Positions 10,836 through 19,107 of a stretch of DNA of 64,000 nt are shown here, piece by piece (the stretch's first letter is position 1; each line of letters opens with the position of its first letter). The translations under genes were made by a program, and so were the position numbers. Source of the DNA: Pseudomonadota bacterium (GTDB lineage Bacteria; Pseudomonadota; Alphaproteobacteria; Rhizobiales; JAKPQE01); the NCBI GenBank assembly GCA_029572955.1, contig JAKPQE010000113.1:62001-126000 (forward strand), written 5' to 3'. Under the pieces are notes generated by a model. It was not told where the DNA came from. It did not search any database and worked only from the letters and a program-made list of their open reading frames with translations.

Positions 10836-11999
10836 TCACTCCCAGTCCTTGACCCACCAGTGGCGGTATTCGTCGGTGCCGATCCGGCCGGCAGCGGCGA
10901 GCACGTAGCGGCCGCTCGCCTCGATCGCCTCCGGCCCGGCCGTCGCGAAGGCCGGAAGGCCGCCGGCGCCGATCGTCACGGGCGCCGAAAAGACCATGGC
11001 CTCGTCGACGAGCCCGCCGTCGAGCAGCGCCCGGGCGAGCGTCGCGCCGCCCTCGACCATCAACCGCGTAATGCCCTCACCGGCAATGGCGCGAAGCGCC
11101 GCAACGAGGTCGCTGCGGCCCGTCGCGTCGCGCGGCACCTCGACGAGGGTGGCGCCAGCCTCCTCGAGCGCCGCCCTGCGGTCGGCCGGGGCGCGCGCGT
11201 CGACGACGAGCCAGAGCGGCGCCTCGCCGATGCTCTCGACGAGGGCACTGTCGAGCGGCAGCCGGGCGGCGCCGTCGACGACGACGCGGATCGGCGAGCG
11301 ACGCTCGAGGCCGGCAAGGCGGCAGGTCAGCATCGGATCGTCGGCGAGCGCCGTGCCGATGCCGATCATGATCGCGTCGGCCTCGGCGCGCATCAGGTGA
11401 ACGCGGCCGCGCACCGTCTCGCCGGTGATGGCAAAGCCCGGCGCGCCGGCACGTCCGATCATGCCGTCGGCGGATGTCGCGAGCTTCAGCTGGACGTGCG
11501 GGCGGCCCTTCAGCACGCGGGTGAAATGGCCGGCATGGTCGCGCCGCGCCGCTTTTGCGCAAACGCCGGTGGTGACCGCGATGCCGGCGGCGGCGAGACG
11601 GGCATGGCCGTTGCCGCTGACGCGCGGATCGGGATCCTCGACGGCGCTGACGACGCGGGCGACGCCGGCCGCGACGAGGGCGTCGGCGCAGGGCCGGGTG
11701 CGGCCGTGATGCGAACAGGGCTCAAGGGTGACGTAGCAGGTGGCGCCGCGGGCGAGTTCCCCGGCCTCGGCAAGGGCCAGCGGTTCGCCGTGCGGGCGGC
11801 CGCCCTCGGCGGTCCAGCCGCGGCCGACGACCAGCGGTCCGGACGGGGTGTCGCGCACGATGACGGCACCGACGGCGGGATTGGGCCAGGTCTGGCCGAG
11901 ATTGCGCCGGCCGATGGCGAGCGCCGCACCCATGAAGCGACGGTCGCGGTCGGCATCGACCACGATCGCCTCCGGGGTCTTTGCGGCCGCTACATCCAA
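10836..11999 (-). CDS. ribD: Bifunctional riboflavin deaminase/reductase RibD
   Basis: Performs the second and third steps of riboflavin synthesis. The 387-residue product has an N-terminal deaminase domain (HGEPLAL catalytic histidine/glutamate, zinc ligands in PCSHHGRTRPC) and a C-terminal reductase domain with LMVEGGATLARALL. The start is TTG at 11999: GGAGG sits seven bases before it, while the nearby ATG at 11995 is out of frame and meets a stop at once. HGEP rather than the usual HAEP/HAET is a mild variation. A GTG further in (I-V-V-D) is an alternative. Confidence 0.93.
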   Translation of the reverse strand: MDVAAAKTPEAIVVDADRDRRFMGAALAIGRRNLGQTWPNPAVGAVIVRDTPSGPLVVGRGWTAEGGRPHGEPLALAEAGELARGATCYVTLEPCSHHGRTRPCADALVAAGVARVVSAVEDPDPRVSGNGHARLAAAGIAVTTGVCAKAARRDHAGHFTRVLKGRPHVQLKLATSADGMIGRAGAPGFAITGETVRGRVHLMRAEADAIMIGIGTALADDPMLTCRLAGLERRSPIRVVVDGAARLPLDSALVESIGEAPLWLVVDARAPADRRAALEEAGATLVEVPRDATGRSDLVAALRAIAGEGITRLMVEGGATLARALLDGGLVDEAMVFSAPVTIGAGGLPAFATAGPEAIEASGRYVLAAAGRIGTDEYRHWWVKDWE

Positions 12000-12023
12000 C
12001 TCAACGCCTCCGGACGGCGGGCC

Positions 12024-12062
12024 GGCGCCTTTTCACAATGCATGGAATTGCGAAAAGGCGCC
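12024..12062. repeat. Intergenic hairpin between nrdR and ribD
   Basis: Perfect 11-bp inverted repeat GGCGCCTTTTC/GAAAAGGCGCC with a 17-base, partly self-complementary loop. It lies immediately next to a second palindrome (12079-12123), together filling most of the nrdR-ribD gap. Confidence 0.6.
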
Positions 12063-12078
12063 AAGCCTCTGATTTGTC

Positions 12079-12123
12079 GCGTTTCCGGACGGCGAACCGG
12101 TTCCCACTTCGCCTGGAAACGCT
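12079..12123. repeat. Palindromic repeat, GTGGGAACCGGTT-core family, copy 1
   Basis: On the minus strand it reads AGCGTTTCCAGGCGAAGTGG, then GAACCGG and TTCGCCGTCCGGAA. Outer arms GCGTTTCC/GGAAACGC and inner arms GGCGAA/TTCGCC make it palindromic. A nearly identical copy lies inside a gene at 31667 and a shorter relative follows the NYN gene at 54212. Confidence 0.7.
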
Positions 12124-12136
12124 CTGGCACCGCCAT

Positions 12137-12619
12137 TCACTCTCCGTCGTCCGGCGCTCCGCCGCCGCCGGTCTGCACCAGTTCGTCGAGGAACTCCTCG
12201 AAATCCTTGGCCTCGCGGAAATCGCGATAGACCGAGGCGAAGCGCACATAGGCGACGTCGTCGAGGCCGCGCAGCCCTTCCATCACCAGATGGCCGATCT
12301 GCTCGGAGGCGACGTCGCTCTCGCCCATGCTCTCGAGCTGGCGGACGATGCCGTTGACCATGCGCTCGATGCGGTCCGGATCGACCTGGCGCTTGCGCAG
12401 GGCGACCATCACCGAGCGCATCAGCTTGTCACGGTCGAACGGCACCCGCCGGCCGGTCTTCTTGACCACCGTCAGCTCGCGCAGCTGCACCCGCTCGAAG
12501 GTGGTGAAGCGGCCGCCGCAATCGGCGCAGATGCGCCGCCGGCGGATGGCCGTGCCGTCCTCGGTCGGACGGGAATCCTTCACCTGCGTCTCGGCGCTGC
12601 CGCAATAGGGACACCGCAT
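12137..12619 (-). CDS. nrdR: Transcriptional repressor NrdR
   Basis: ATP/dATP-responsive repressor of ribonucleotide reductase genes. The 160-residue protein has the N-terminal zinc ribbon (Cys3, Cys6, Cys31, Cys34) and the ATP-cone domain from about residue 49 ([16 protein letters not shown]). It sits between glyA (20 bp upstream) and ribD, the normal alphaproteobacterial arrangement. Confidence 0.96.
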   Translation of the reverse strand: MRCPYCGSAETQVKDSRPTEDGTAIRRRRICADCGGRFTTFERVQLRELTVVKKTGRRVPFDRDKLMRSVMVALRKRQVDPDRIERMVNGIVRQLESMGESDVASEQIGHLVMEGLRGLDDVAYVRFASVYRDFREAKDFEEFLDELVQTGGGGAPDDGE

Positions 12620-12638
12620 CCCTCGCCCCCCGGCCCGC

Positions 12639-13949
12639 TCAGTCGCGATAGATCGGGAAGCGGGCGGTCAGCGCCTCGACGCGGCCGCGCACGGCCGCCT
12701 CGGTCAGGGGCGCGCCCTCCTCGCCGGCCTGCGAGACCGCGTTCAGCACCTCGGCGATCATGTCGCCGACCTCGCGGAACTCGGCCGGGCCGAAGCCGCG
12801 CGTCGTGGCGGCGGGCGAGCCGAGGCGGATGCCCGAGGTGACCATCGGCTTTTCCGGATCGAACGGGATGCCGTTCTTGTTGCAGGTGATGCCGGCCCGC
12901 AGCAGCGCCTGCTCGGAGACCTTGCCGGTCAGCCCCTTCGGCCTGAGGTCGACGAGCATCAGATGGGTGTCGGTGCCGCCCGAGACGATGTCGAAGCCGT
13001 GGCTCTTGATGCGCTCGGCGAGCACCTTGGCGTTCTCGACGACGCGCGCCGCATAGGTGCGGAATTCGGGCCGCAGCGCCTCGCCGAAGGCGACCGCCTT
13101 GGCGGCGATGACATGCATCAGCGGGCCGCCCTGGGTGCCCGGGAAGACCGCCGAATTGAACTTCTTGGCGAGTGCCTCGTCATTGGTGAGGATGACGCCG
13201 CCGCGCGGGCCGCGCAGGGTCTTGTGGGTGGTCGAGGTGACGACATGGGCGTGCGGGAACGGATTGGGATGGGCGCCACCGGCGACGAGGCCGGCGAAAT
13301 GGGCCATGTCGACCATGAGATAGGCGCCGACCTCGTCGGCGATCGCGCGGAAGCCGGCGAAATCGATGTGGCGCGGATAGGCCGAGCCGCCGGCGACGAT
13401 GACCTTCGGCTTGTGCTCGCGGGCAAGGCGGGCGACCTCGTCCATGTCGATGCGGTGGTCGTCGGGCCGCACCGTGTAGGGAACGGTGTTGAACCACTTG
13501 CCGGACATGGCGACCGGCGAGCCGTGGGTCAGGTGACCGCCGGCGGCGAGGTTGAGGCCCATGAAGGTGTCGCCCGGCTGCAGCAGCGCGAAGAACACGG
13601 CGGTGTTGGCCTGGGCGCCGGAATGCGGCTGGACGTTGGCGAACTCGCAGCCGATCAGCCTGGTCACCCGCTCGATGGCGAGGCGCTCGGCGACGTCGAC
13701 GAACTCGCAACCGGCATAATAGCGCCGGCCGGGATAGCCCTCGGCATACTTGTTGGTCATCACCGAGCCCTGCGCCTCCAGAACGGCGCGCGAGACGATG
13801 TTCTCGGATGCGATCAGCTCGATCTCGTGCCGCTGGCGACCGAGCTCGTCGGCGATGGCCGCGGCGATCTCCGGATCGGTGGCGGCAAGGCCGCGCGTGA
13901 AGAAATCGGGCGAAACGACCGCATCGGCCGCAGCGTCGGTCTTCGACAT
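12639..13949 (-). CDS. glyA: Serine hydroxymethyltransferase
   Basis: PLP enzyme interconverting serine and glycine with one-carbon transfer to tetrahydrofolate. The 436-residue product is full length; the PLP lysine is Lys243 in [13 protein letters not shown], and IASENIVS and [10 protein letters not shown] are conserved. The start at MSKTDAAAD is chosen over 36 further open codons upstream with no ribosome site or similarity. It probably heads the glyA-nrdR-rib-nusB-thiL unit. I saw no riboswitch in the 147 bp upstream. Confidence 0.96.
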   Translation of the reverse strand: MSKTDAAADAVVSPDFFTRGLAATDPEIAAAIADELGRQRHEIELIASENIVSRAVLEAQGSVMTNKYAEGYPGRRYYAGCEFVDVAERLAIERVTRLIGCEFANVQPHSGAQANTAVFFALLQPGDTFMGLNLAAGGHLTHGSPVAMSGKWFNTVPYTVRPDDHRIDMDEVARLAREHKPKVIVAGGSAYPRHIDFAGFRAIADEVGAYLMVDMAHFAGLVAGGAHPNPFPHAHVVTSTTHKTLRGPRGGVILTNDEALAKKFNSAVFPGTQGGPLMHVIAAKAVAFGEALRPEFRTYAARVVENAKVLAERIKSHGFDIVSGGTDTHLMLVDLRPKGLTGKVSEQALLRAGITCNKNGIPFDPEKPMVTSGIRLGSPAATTRGFGPAEFREVGDMIAEVLNAVSQAGEEGAPLTEAAVRGRVEALTARFPIYRD

Positions 13950-14096
13950 GTTCGCAATGTCCCTGTTGGAAGCGGACCGCTCCCGGAACTCCGCCGATTC
14001 CGGTCGATCCATTGGTAACGCGCAGTGGCCATAACACACCCGCCGCGGCGACGCCACCGGCAGGCGAACATCTCGGCCAAGATGTACCGCGTGCGC

Positions 14097-14354
14097 TCAG
14101 ACGAGGCGGCCGGGGCCGCCTCCCCCGGAAGGGGCGTCGGGCTTCTTCGGCGCGCCGCGCCGCTCGAGCAGCGCGTCGAGCTTGCGCACCGCGAGGCGTT
14201 CGAGGTCGCCGCGCGGCGTCGAAACGGGACCGACGATCGACACCTCGTCGCCGCTCTGGCCGTCGACGGCGATCACCTTGACCTGACGGCCGAGGGGGAC
14301 GAACTCGAAATAGACGATCCGGCCACCGCTGGCCTGTTCCTCGTAGTCGTTCAA
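14097..14354 (-). CDS. Small conserved protein, DUF6898-like
   Basis: An 85-residue soluble protein: IVYFEFVPLGRQVKVIAVDGQSG then EVSIVGPVSTP and a basic helix LERLAVRKLDALLERR. The YFEF...VKV.A.D...G.EV...GP pattern matches a small alphaproteobacterial family that I recall as DUF6898; the assignment is from memory. Function unknown. It is 147 bp upstream of glyA on the same strand. Confidence 0.65.
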   Translation of the reverse strand: MNDYEEQASGGRIVYFEFVPLGRQVKVIAVDGQSGDEVSIVGPVSTPRGDLERLAVRKLDALLERRGAPKKPDAPSGGGGPGRLV

Positions 14355-14479
14355 GTCATGTCACCGACACAGCCGCGGCGCGGTCTTCGACCGGCATCGC
14401 GCAAGCTCCCGCCCGACCGGCCGGGCGCGCCCCGCCGGCATGCAACAGGATAGCAAAGTAGAGAAAAAGAACACGAAAA

Positions 14480-14502
14480 AACCCGCGCTCGGCGCGCGGG
14501 TT
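14480..14502 (-). terminator. Terminator of the L,D-transpeptidase gene
   Basis: Nine-bp stem AACCCGCGC/GCGCGGGTT with a 5-base loop, 28 bp past the stop; on the minus strand it is followed by a run of six T residues. Confidence 0.8.
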
Positions 14503-14530
14503 CCTTCGGCGTCGCGAAGATGATCGCAGA

Positions 14531-15772
14531 TCAGTTCTGGGCGTACTGGCCGAGACCGTCGCGGTTGTAGATGTCGTCGCGGAAATTGACGACGCCGCCC
14601 GAGGTCGCCCAGGCCGTGATGTAGGTGGTGTAGATCGGCACCGGCTCGACGAGCTTGACGTCGGTGCGCTCGCCGCTCTGGATCGTCGCGTCGATCTGGG
14701 CGCGCGACCAGCCCGGCGTGTCGCGGAGCAGCCAGGTGACCAGCTCGCGCACGTTCTGGACGCGCACGCAGCCCGAGGAATGGAAGCGATAGTCCTTGCC
14801 GAACAGCGTCTTGGACGGCGTGTCGTGCAGGTAGACGTTGTGCGGGTTGGAGAAGTTGATGCGCACGTTGCCGAGCGAATTGATCTCGCCCGGGTCCTGC
14901 CGGAACATGTACTTGGTGGCCTCGTCGCTGTCCCAGTTGATCTGCTCGGGAAGCAGCTCGCTGCCATAGCCGTCGTAGATGCGGATCTTGTTCTTGGTCA
15001 GGTACTGCGGGTCTTCCTTCATCTTCGGGATCAGATCCTTCTTGATGATGGAGAGCGGCACCGTCCAGAACGGATTGAAGTTGAGCTCGGTGATGCGGCT
15101 GGCGACGATCGGGGTCTGGCGATCGATCTTGCCGACGACGCCGATGTGGCGCGAGGCGACCTGGCCCATGTCGACGGCCTCGATCTCGGCCGCCGGAATG
15201 TTGACCATCACGTAGCGGTCGCCGAGGAAGCCGGACATGGCGCGGACGCGCACGAGGTTGGTCTCGAGCTGCTGCAGGCGGACATCGGCCGGCACGTTGA
15301 GCGCGGCGAAGGTCGAGCCGCGGACGACGCCGTCGGCGATGATGCCGTGGCGTTCCTGGAAGCGGCGCACGGCCTCGGCAACGTAGGAATCGTAGGCGTC
15401 GCCATTGCCGCTGTTGGCATCGAGGTCGCCGGAGATCTTCAGGCGCTGGCGCAGCGTCATCACGGCGGCGGCGCGCACACCGATGCGCAGCGTCGTCTGG
15501 GTCGCCACCTTCGGCCAGCCGCCGCTGGCGACGATCGCCGAATAGCGCTGGATCGCCTGCTCGATGTTGATCGCCGTCTGCGGCGAGAGCGTCGCCTCGG
15601 AACCGCGCACATTGGTGTGCTCGCCGGAATCGAAGCGCTGGGTCCATTCGGCCTGGAGCTTGGCGTTGATCAACGCCTCGAGCGGGCTCTGGGCAAGCGC
15701 CGGACGAACGGTCGCCGAGACCAGCGTGGCCAGGACCAGCGTCAGGGCAGCCCGCATGGCGCGCCGCTTCAT
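14531..15772 (-). CDS. L,D-transpeptidase, YcbB/LdtD type
   Basis: Periplasmic enzyme forming 3-3 peptidoglycan cross-links. From the Met at 15772 the product is 413 residues: signal peptide (MKRRAMRAALTLVLATL...ALA), a peptidoglycan-binding fold around VRRFQERHGIIADG, then the YkuD catalytic domain with RYVMVNIPAAEIE and the HSSGCVRV motif holding nucleophile Cys335. An in-frame ATG at 15850 would add 26 polar residues before the signal and is less likely; neither has a strong ribosome site. The adjacent ldtR regulator is known in relatives to control this class of enzyme. Confidence 0.92.
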   Translation of the reverse strand: MKRRAMRAALTLVLATLVSATVRPALAQSPLEALINAKLQAEWTQRFDSGEHTNVRGSEATLSPQTAINIEQAIQRYSAIVASGGWPKVATQTTLRIGVRAAAVMTLRQRLKISGDLDANSGNGDAYDSYVAEAVRRFQERHGIIADGVVRGSTFAALNVPADVRLQQLETNLVRVRAMSGFLGDRYVMVNIPAAEIEAVDMGQVASRHIGVVGKIDRQTPIVASRITELNFNPFWTVPLSIIKKDLIPKMKEDPQYLTKNKIRIYDGYGSELLPEQINWDSDEATKYMFRQDPGEINSLGNVRINFSNPHNVYLHDTPSKTLFGKDYRFHSSGCVRVQNVRELVTWLLRDTPGWSRAQIDATIQSGERTDVKLVEPVPIYTTYITAWATSGGVVNFRDDIYNRDGLGQYAQN

Positions 15773-16272
15773 CTTGGACAGGGCCTCGGTCCGCTCGCTT
15801 CGATCTTGATGCTGCACTTCAGGTTCCTCGCTGTCCGGGTTCGGCGTCATGCCCGGCCGGATGGTCGTGCGCGGCCCGGAAAGGACAGATTCCGGTATCA
15901 CGGTTATGGTTAACAAACAACGGACGCCCCGGCACCGTTTCCCGAGCCGGTGTCCCGTCGGGCCCCTGCCCGGCCGGTCCGGCCGACGGTACGGCGATGT
16001 ATCGACGACGCCTGCGATTTTGTCCTCGGTCCCATTCCAATGTGGCGAATTGATGTCTCGCCGCCCGCCCCGCGCCGGCGGCGGCGGCGCCCGCCAACGC
16101 CACAAATAGCCGACTAAACGGTTGAAAGGCGCGGCATCGGACCCTAGCGTTCCGATATGGCCGGGACGGGCGCCGGGAGCGGTTCCGCGGGCGGCCGCCA
16201 CGACCGGCCGGCGATGCAAGTCGACGATATCGAAGAACCGGGATCACCCGGTCGAAAACTCGGAGGGATGCC
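15773..16272. other. Divergent intergenic region between ldt and the coiled-coil gene
   Basis: About 500 bp with no supported gene. It should hold promoters for the L,D-transpeptidase (minus) and the coiled-coil gene (plus). No CTTAAG hexamer like those upstream of ldtR was found here. The only clear signal is the ribosome site GGAGGG before 16273. Confidence 0.5.
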
Positions 16273-16947
16273 ATGAACACGTTGATCGAGAGGAGAAATC
16301 TCCTGCCCTTGTGGGCCGCCGCGATGCTCTTCTGTCCGCCGCTCGCGGCGCTTGCGGATGGCGGCGGCAACGAGCCGGGCAGCGGCATCATCCGGCCCTA
16401 CGAGATCGGCAATCCGCCCGCCGGCGCCAAGGAAAAGACGACGACGAAGCCGCCCGCCGGCACGAAGGCAAAGCCCGGCGCGGACAAGTCCCTCGCCGAG
16501 GAAAAGCGCAACCTCGAGAAGGAAATCCGCGACACGGAAAAGGCAAAAAAGAAGAACGACAAGAAGATGACGCGCCTGATCGAGAACGACGAGAAACTCG
16601 AGAAAAAGATCCTCGACGAGCGCGAGAAATTCGAGGACAAGAAATCGGCAATCCGCGAGGAATACGGCCAGCGGATGGAAAACGAAACGCAATGCTGCGT
16701 CAACGAGTACGAGCGCCAGCGGCTCTATACGGAAATGCTCAAGAAGGTCGATGCGGTCGACGCGGCGTTCGGGCGCTTCTACTGGAAGACGGTGAACGAC
16801 GCGCGGAGCTGGGAGGACCCGGCGGCCTATGACGAGTTCCAGGAACTCAGAAAGCAGCAGGCGGAGAACGAGAAGACGCTCGATCGCCTGAACAAAGCTC
16901 TCGAAAAAGTGAAGCGCGCGCTCGAGCGGCCGCTGGTCCAGCCCTGA
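16273..16947 (+). CDS. Secreted coiled-coil protein, function unknown
   Basis: A 224-residue protein with a signal peptide (ending near ALA, residue 28), a low-complexity PAGAKEKTTTKPPAG linker, and a long, highly charged coiled coil (about 73-140, Lys/Glu-rich). A QCCVNEYER segment provides two adjacent cysteines. A second helical region (about 180-218) follows. It lies between the L,D-transpeptidase and ldtR and so may belong to cell-wall remodelling, but no family is recognised. Good ribosome site (GGAGGG) and a strong terminator bracket it. Confidence 0.75.
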   Translation: MNTLIERRNLLPLWAAAMLFCPPLAALADGGGNEPGSGIIRPYEIGNPPAGAKEKTTTKPPAGTKAKPGADKSLAEEKRNLEKEIRDTEKAKKKNDKKMTRLIENDEKLEKKILDEREKFEDKKSAIREEYGQRMENETQCCVNEYERQRLYTEMLKKVDAVDAAFGRFYWKTVNDARSWEDPAAYDEFQELRKQQAENEKTLDRLNKALEKVKRALERPLVQP

Positions 16948-16962
16948 GCGCGGCAACGCGAA

Positions 16963-16987
16963 AAGCCCCGGCGCGCAGCCGGGGCTT
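16963..16987. terminator. Bidirectional terminator between the coiled-coil gene and ldtR
   Basis: Nine-bp stem AAGCCCCGG/CCGGGGCTT with a 7-base loop, A-rich on the left and T-containing on the right, between convergent genes. Confidence 0.75.
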
Positions 16988-17020
16988 CCCTCATCTCGTC
17001 GGCCTCGCTGGCCCGGCCGG

Positions 17021-17533
17021 TTACAGCCGGTAGCGGATCTGGTCGGTCCAGAAGCGCTCGAGGCGAAGCAGCGCCTTGTTCAGGTCGCGGAAGTCGTCCG
17101 CACCGATGCCGCCGACCGTCTCGATCGAGGCGATGTGGCGCTGGTAGAGCGCATCGACGACGTCGGCGATCTCGCGGCCGGATTCGGTCAGCGAAACGCG
17201 CACCGAGCGACGATCCACCTTGGAGCGCTCGTGGTTGATCAGACCGGCGTCGACCAGCTTCTTCAGGTTGTAGGAGACGTTGGAGCCGAGGTAGTAGCCG
17301 CGGCTACGCAGCTCGCCTGCCGTCAGTTCCGCATCGCCAATATTGAAGAGCAGCAGAGCCTGCACACTGTTGACATCGGAACGACCCATACGGTCGAACT
17401 CGTCCTTGATGACATCCAGTAGCCGGCGATGCAGCCGCTCGACGAGGTGCAGTGCCTCGAGGTACAGCGGCTTGACTTCTGCCGACTCCCCTTCGTCGGC
17501 AAATATCTCTGCTGCCCGCTTTGCGTTGATCAT
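17021..17533 (-). CDS. ldtR: MarR-type regulator LdtR
   Basis: A 170-residue winged-helix regulator. The conserved block PLYLEALHLVERLHRRLL, the DNA-binding segment LRSRGYYLGSNVSYNLKKL and the C-terminal RLERFWTDQI match LdtR as known from Rhizobiales and Liberibacter, where it controls an L,D-transpeptidase gene and osmotic-stress tolerance. Start at MINAKRAAEI has GAGAGG upstream. A possible -10 (TATAGT) lies at 17582-17587 with CTTAAG hexamers over and beyond the -35 position, suggesting autoregulation. Confidence 0.93.
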   Translation of the reverse strand: MINAKRAAEIFADEGESAEVKPLYLEALHLVERLHRRLLDVIKDEFDRMGRSDVNSVQALLLFNIGDAELTAGELRSRGYYLGSNVSYNLKKLVDAGLINHERSKVDRRSVRVSLTESGREIADVVDALYQRHIASIETVGGIGADDFRDLNKALLRLERFWTDQIRYRL

Positions 17534-17581
17534 CCGTAGTGCCTCTCTGTGAGTTTTGTTTTTATCCCACCTGATTGCGTG

Positions 17582-17638
17582 ACTATACGGACGGCACGCA
17601 AAAAAACGCTTAAGCGGCAAGCTTAAGATGGGCTTAAG
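17582..17638 (-). promoter_or_regulatory. Candidate ldtR promoter with three CTTAAG operators
   Basis: TATAGT (minus strand, 17587-17582) is a plausible -10. CTTAAG occurs at 17609, 17622 and 17633; the first is centred in the 10-bp palindrome CGCTTAAGCG and overlaps the expected -35. Three AT-only-core hexamers in 30 bp are far above expectation in this high-GC DNA. Their use by LdtR is inference. Confidence 0.55.
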
Positions 17639-17713
17639 GCGGCAATTATTGCCGGGCAGAGAAATAACGGTAATCGAAGTATGAACGGCGCGGCGGCGGC
17701 GCCGATACGAAAA

Positions 17714-17735
17714 CGGCCCCGCCGGGGCGGGGCCG
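17714..17735 (-). terminator. Terminator after mmsB
   Basis: Nine-bp stem CGGCCCCGC/GCGGGGCCG, 4-base loop, with AAAA on the left giving a T-run on the minus strand 40 bp past the mmsB stop. Confidence 0.7.
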
Positions 17736-17775
17736 CCGATGCGCGGAAGCCTCGTCGAGGCCCCCTCGCTGGCCG

Positions 17776-18666
17776 TCACTCCTTGCCGCGCAGCATCCGG
17801 ATGATGCCCGAGAAGTCGACGCCGTCGTGGCCGGCATTGCAGAACAGGCTGTAGAGCGCGGCCGCCTCGGCACCGAGCGGCGTCGCCGCGCCCGAGGTGG
17901 AGGCCGCTTCCTGGGCGAGCTTCAGGTCCTTCAGCATCATGCCCGCGGTAAAGCCGGCCTGATAGTCGCGATTGGCCGGCGAGGTCGGCACCGGGCCCGG
18001 CACCGGGCAATAGCTCGTCAGCGACCAGCACTGGCCGGACGCCGTCGAGGAGATGTCGAACAGCTTCTGGCGGTCGAGGCCGAGACGGTCGGCGAGCACG
18101 AAGGCCTCCGAGACGGCGATCATCGAGATGCCGAGGATCATATTGTTGCAGATCTTGGCGGCCTGGCCGTTGCCGGGCCCGCCGGCATGGACGATGTTGC
18201 GGCCCATCTTCTCGAGGATCGGCTTGGCCGCCTCGAAAGCCTCGGGCGCGCCGCCGACCATGAAGGTGAGCGTGCCGGCCGCGGCCCCGCCGACACCGCC
18301 GGAGACCGGGGCATCGACCATCTTCAGGCCGGCCGCCTCGGCCTTGGCCGAGACCGCGCGGGCGCTCTCCACGTCGATGGTCGAGGAATCGATCAGCAGC
18401 GCGCCGGCCTTGGCGTTCTCGATGATGCCGCCTTCCTCGCCATAGACGGTGCGGACGTGGCGCCCGGCCGGCAGCATGGTGACGACGACGTCGGCGCCGG
18501 CCGCCGCCTCGGCGACAGTCGCGGCCTTGCGGCCGCCGGCCTCGGTGAAGCGGGCGATGGCGTCGGCCGACAGGTCGAAGCCGGTGACCGAATGGCCGGC
18601 CTTGAGAAGATTGGCGGCCATCGGACCGCCCATGTTGCCGAGACCGATGAAACCGATCGCTGCCAT
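17776..18666 (-). CDS. mmsB: 3-hydroxyisobutyrate dehydrogenase
   Basis: NAD-dependent oxidation of 3-hydroxyisobutyrate to methylmalonate semialdehyde in valine breakdown. The 296-residue product has the Rossmann motif GFIGLGNMGGPMA, DAPVSGGVGGA, and catalytic Lys171 in GQAAKICNN. It is the last gene of a minus-strand group with 3-hydroxyisobutyryl-CoA hydrolase and an acyl-CoA dehydrogenase, which together make valine the probable substrate. mmsA, the next step, is not in the window. Confidence 0.94.
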   Translation of the reverse strand: MAAIGFIGLGNMGGPMAANLLKAGHSVTGFDLSADAIARFTEAGGRKAATVAEAAAGADVVVTMLPAGRHVRTVYGEEGGIIENAKAGALLIDSSTIDVESARAVSAKAEAAGLKMVDAPVSGGVGGAAAGTLTFMVGGAPEAFEAAKPILEKMGRNIVHAGGPGNGQAAKICNNMILGISMIAVSEAFVLADRLGLDRQKLFDISSTASGQCWSLTSYCPVPGPVPTSPANRDYQAGFTAGMMLKDLKLAQEAASTSGAATPLGAEAAALYSLFCNAGHDGVDFSGIIRMLRGKE

Positions 18667-18703
18667 CGCGCATTTCCTCCCGATTTGTCGCCGCCCGTCC
18701 GTT

Positions 18704-19105
18704 TCAGGCGTGCGCTTCCTGATGCACCCAGTAGGTGAGCATGAAATAGACGACGATCGTGACCAGGTGGAACACCACGAGGCCGAGATCGAAGCCGAAG
18801 ATCTCGAACAGGCCGACGAACATCACGACCTGGGTCAGCGCCGCCAGCATCCACATGACGCTGCCCCAGGAGACGCCGATCCACAGGCCGACGGCGGCGA
18901 CGAGATCGAGCACGGCGAAATAGACCGTGGAGACGCGCCATTCGATGGTCATGTCGGCAAAGGCCTTGCCGCCGAGCGGCACGCCGAGAATGCGCAGCCA
19001 GTAGACGAGGCCGCCAATGAGGAAGAGCAGCGCCAGCCCCCTCAGATACCAGACCAGCACCGTCTCGAAGGTGATGCGGGTCCTTGCCTTGCGCTCGTCG
19101 GCCAC
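18704..19105 (-). CDS. Four-helix membrane protein, DUF6163-like
   Basis: A 133-residue integral membrane protein with four hydrophobic segments (LRGLALLFLIGGLVYWL, then VYFAVLDLVAAVGLWIGV and two more) ending HQEAHA. The GLVYWLRILG and GLWIGVSWG pattern resembles a Rhizobiales family I recall as DUF6163. The start is GTG at 19105, two bases after the hydrolase stop, with GGAGAG six bases upstream, so it is co-translated with the valine genes. Function unknown. Confidence 0.75.
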   Translation of the reverse strand: MADERKARTRITFETVLVWYLRGLALLFLIGGLVYWLRILGVPLGGKAFADMTIEWRVSTVYFAVLDLVAAVGLWIGVSWGSVMWMLAALTQVVMFVGLFEIFGFDLGLVVFHLVTIVVYFMLTYWVHQEAHA

Positions 19106-19107
19106 GC

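Noticed and set aside
9681-11999. FMN riboswitch for the rib genes
   Set aside because: I found no conserved RFN-type helices upstream of ribD, ribE or ribH.
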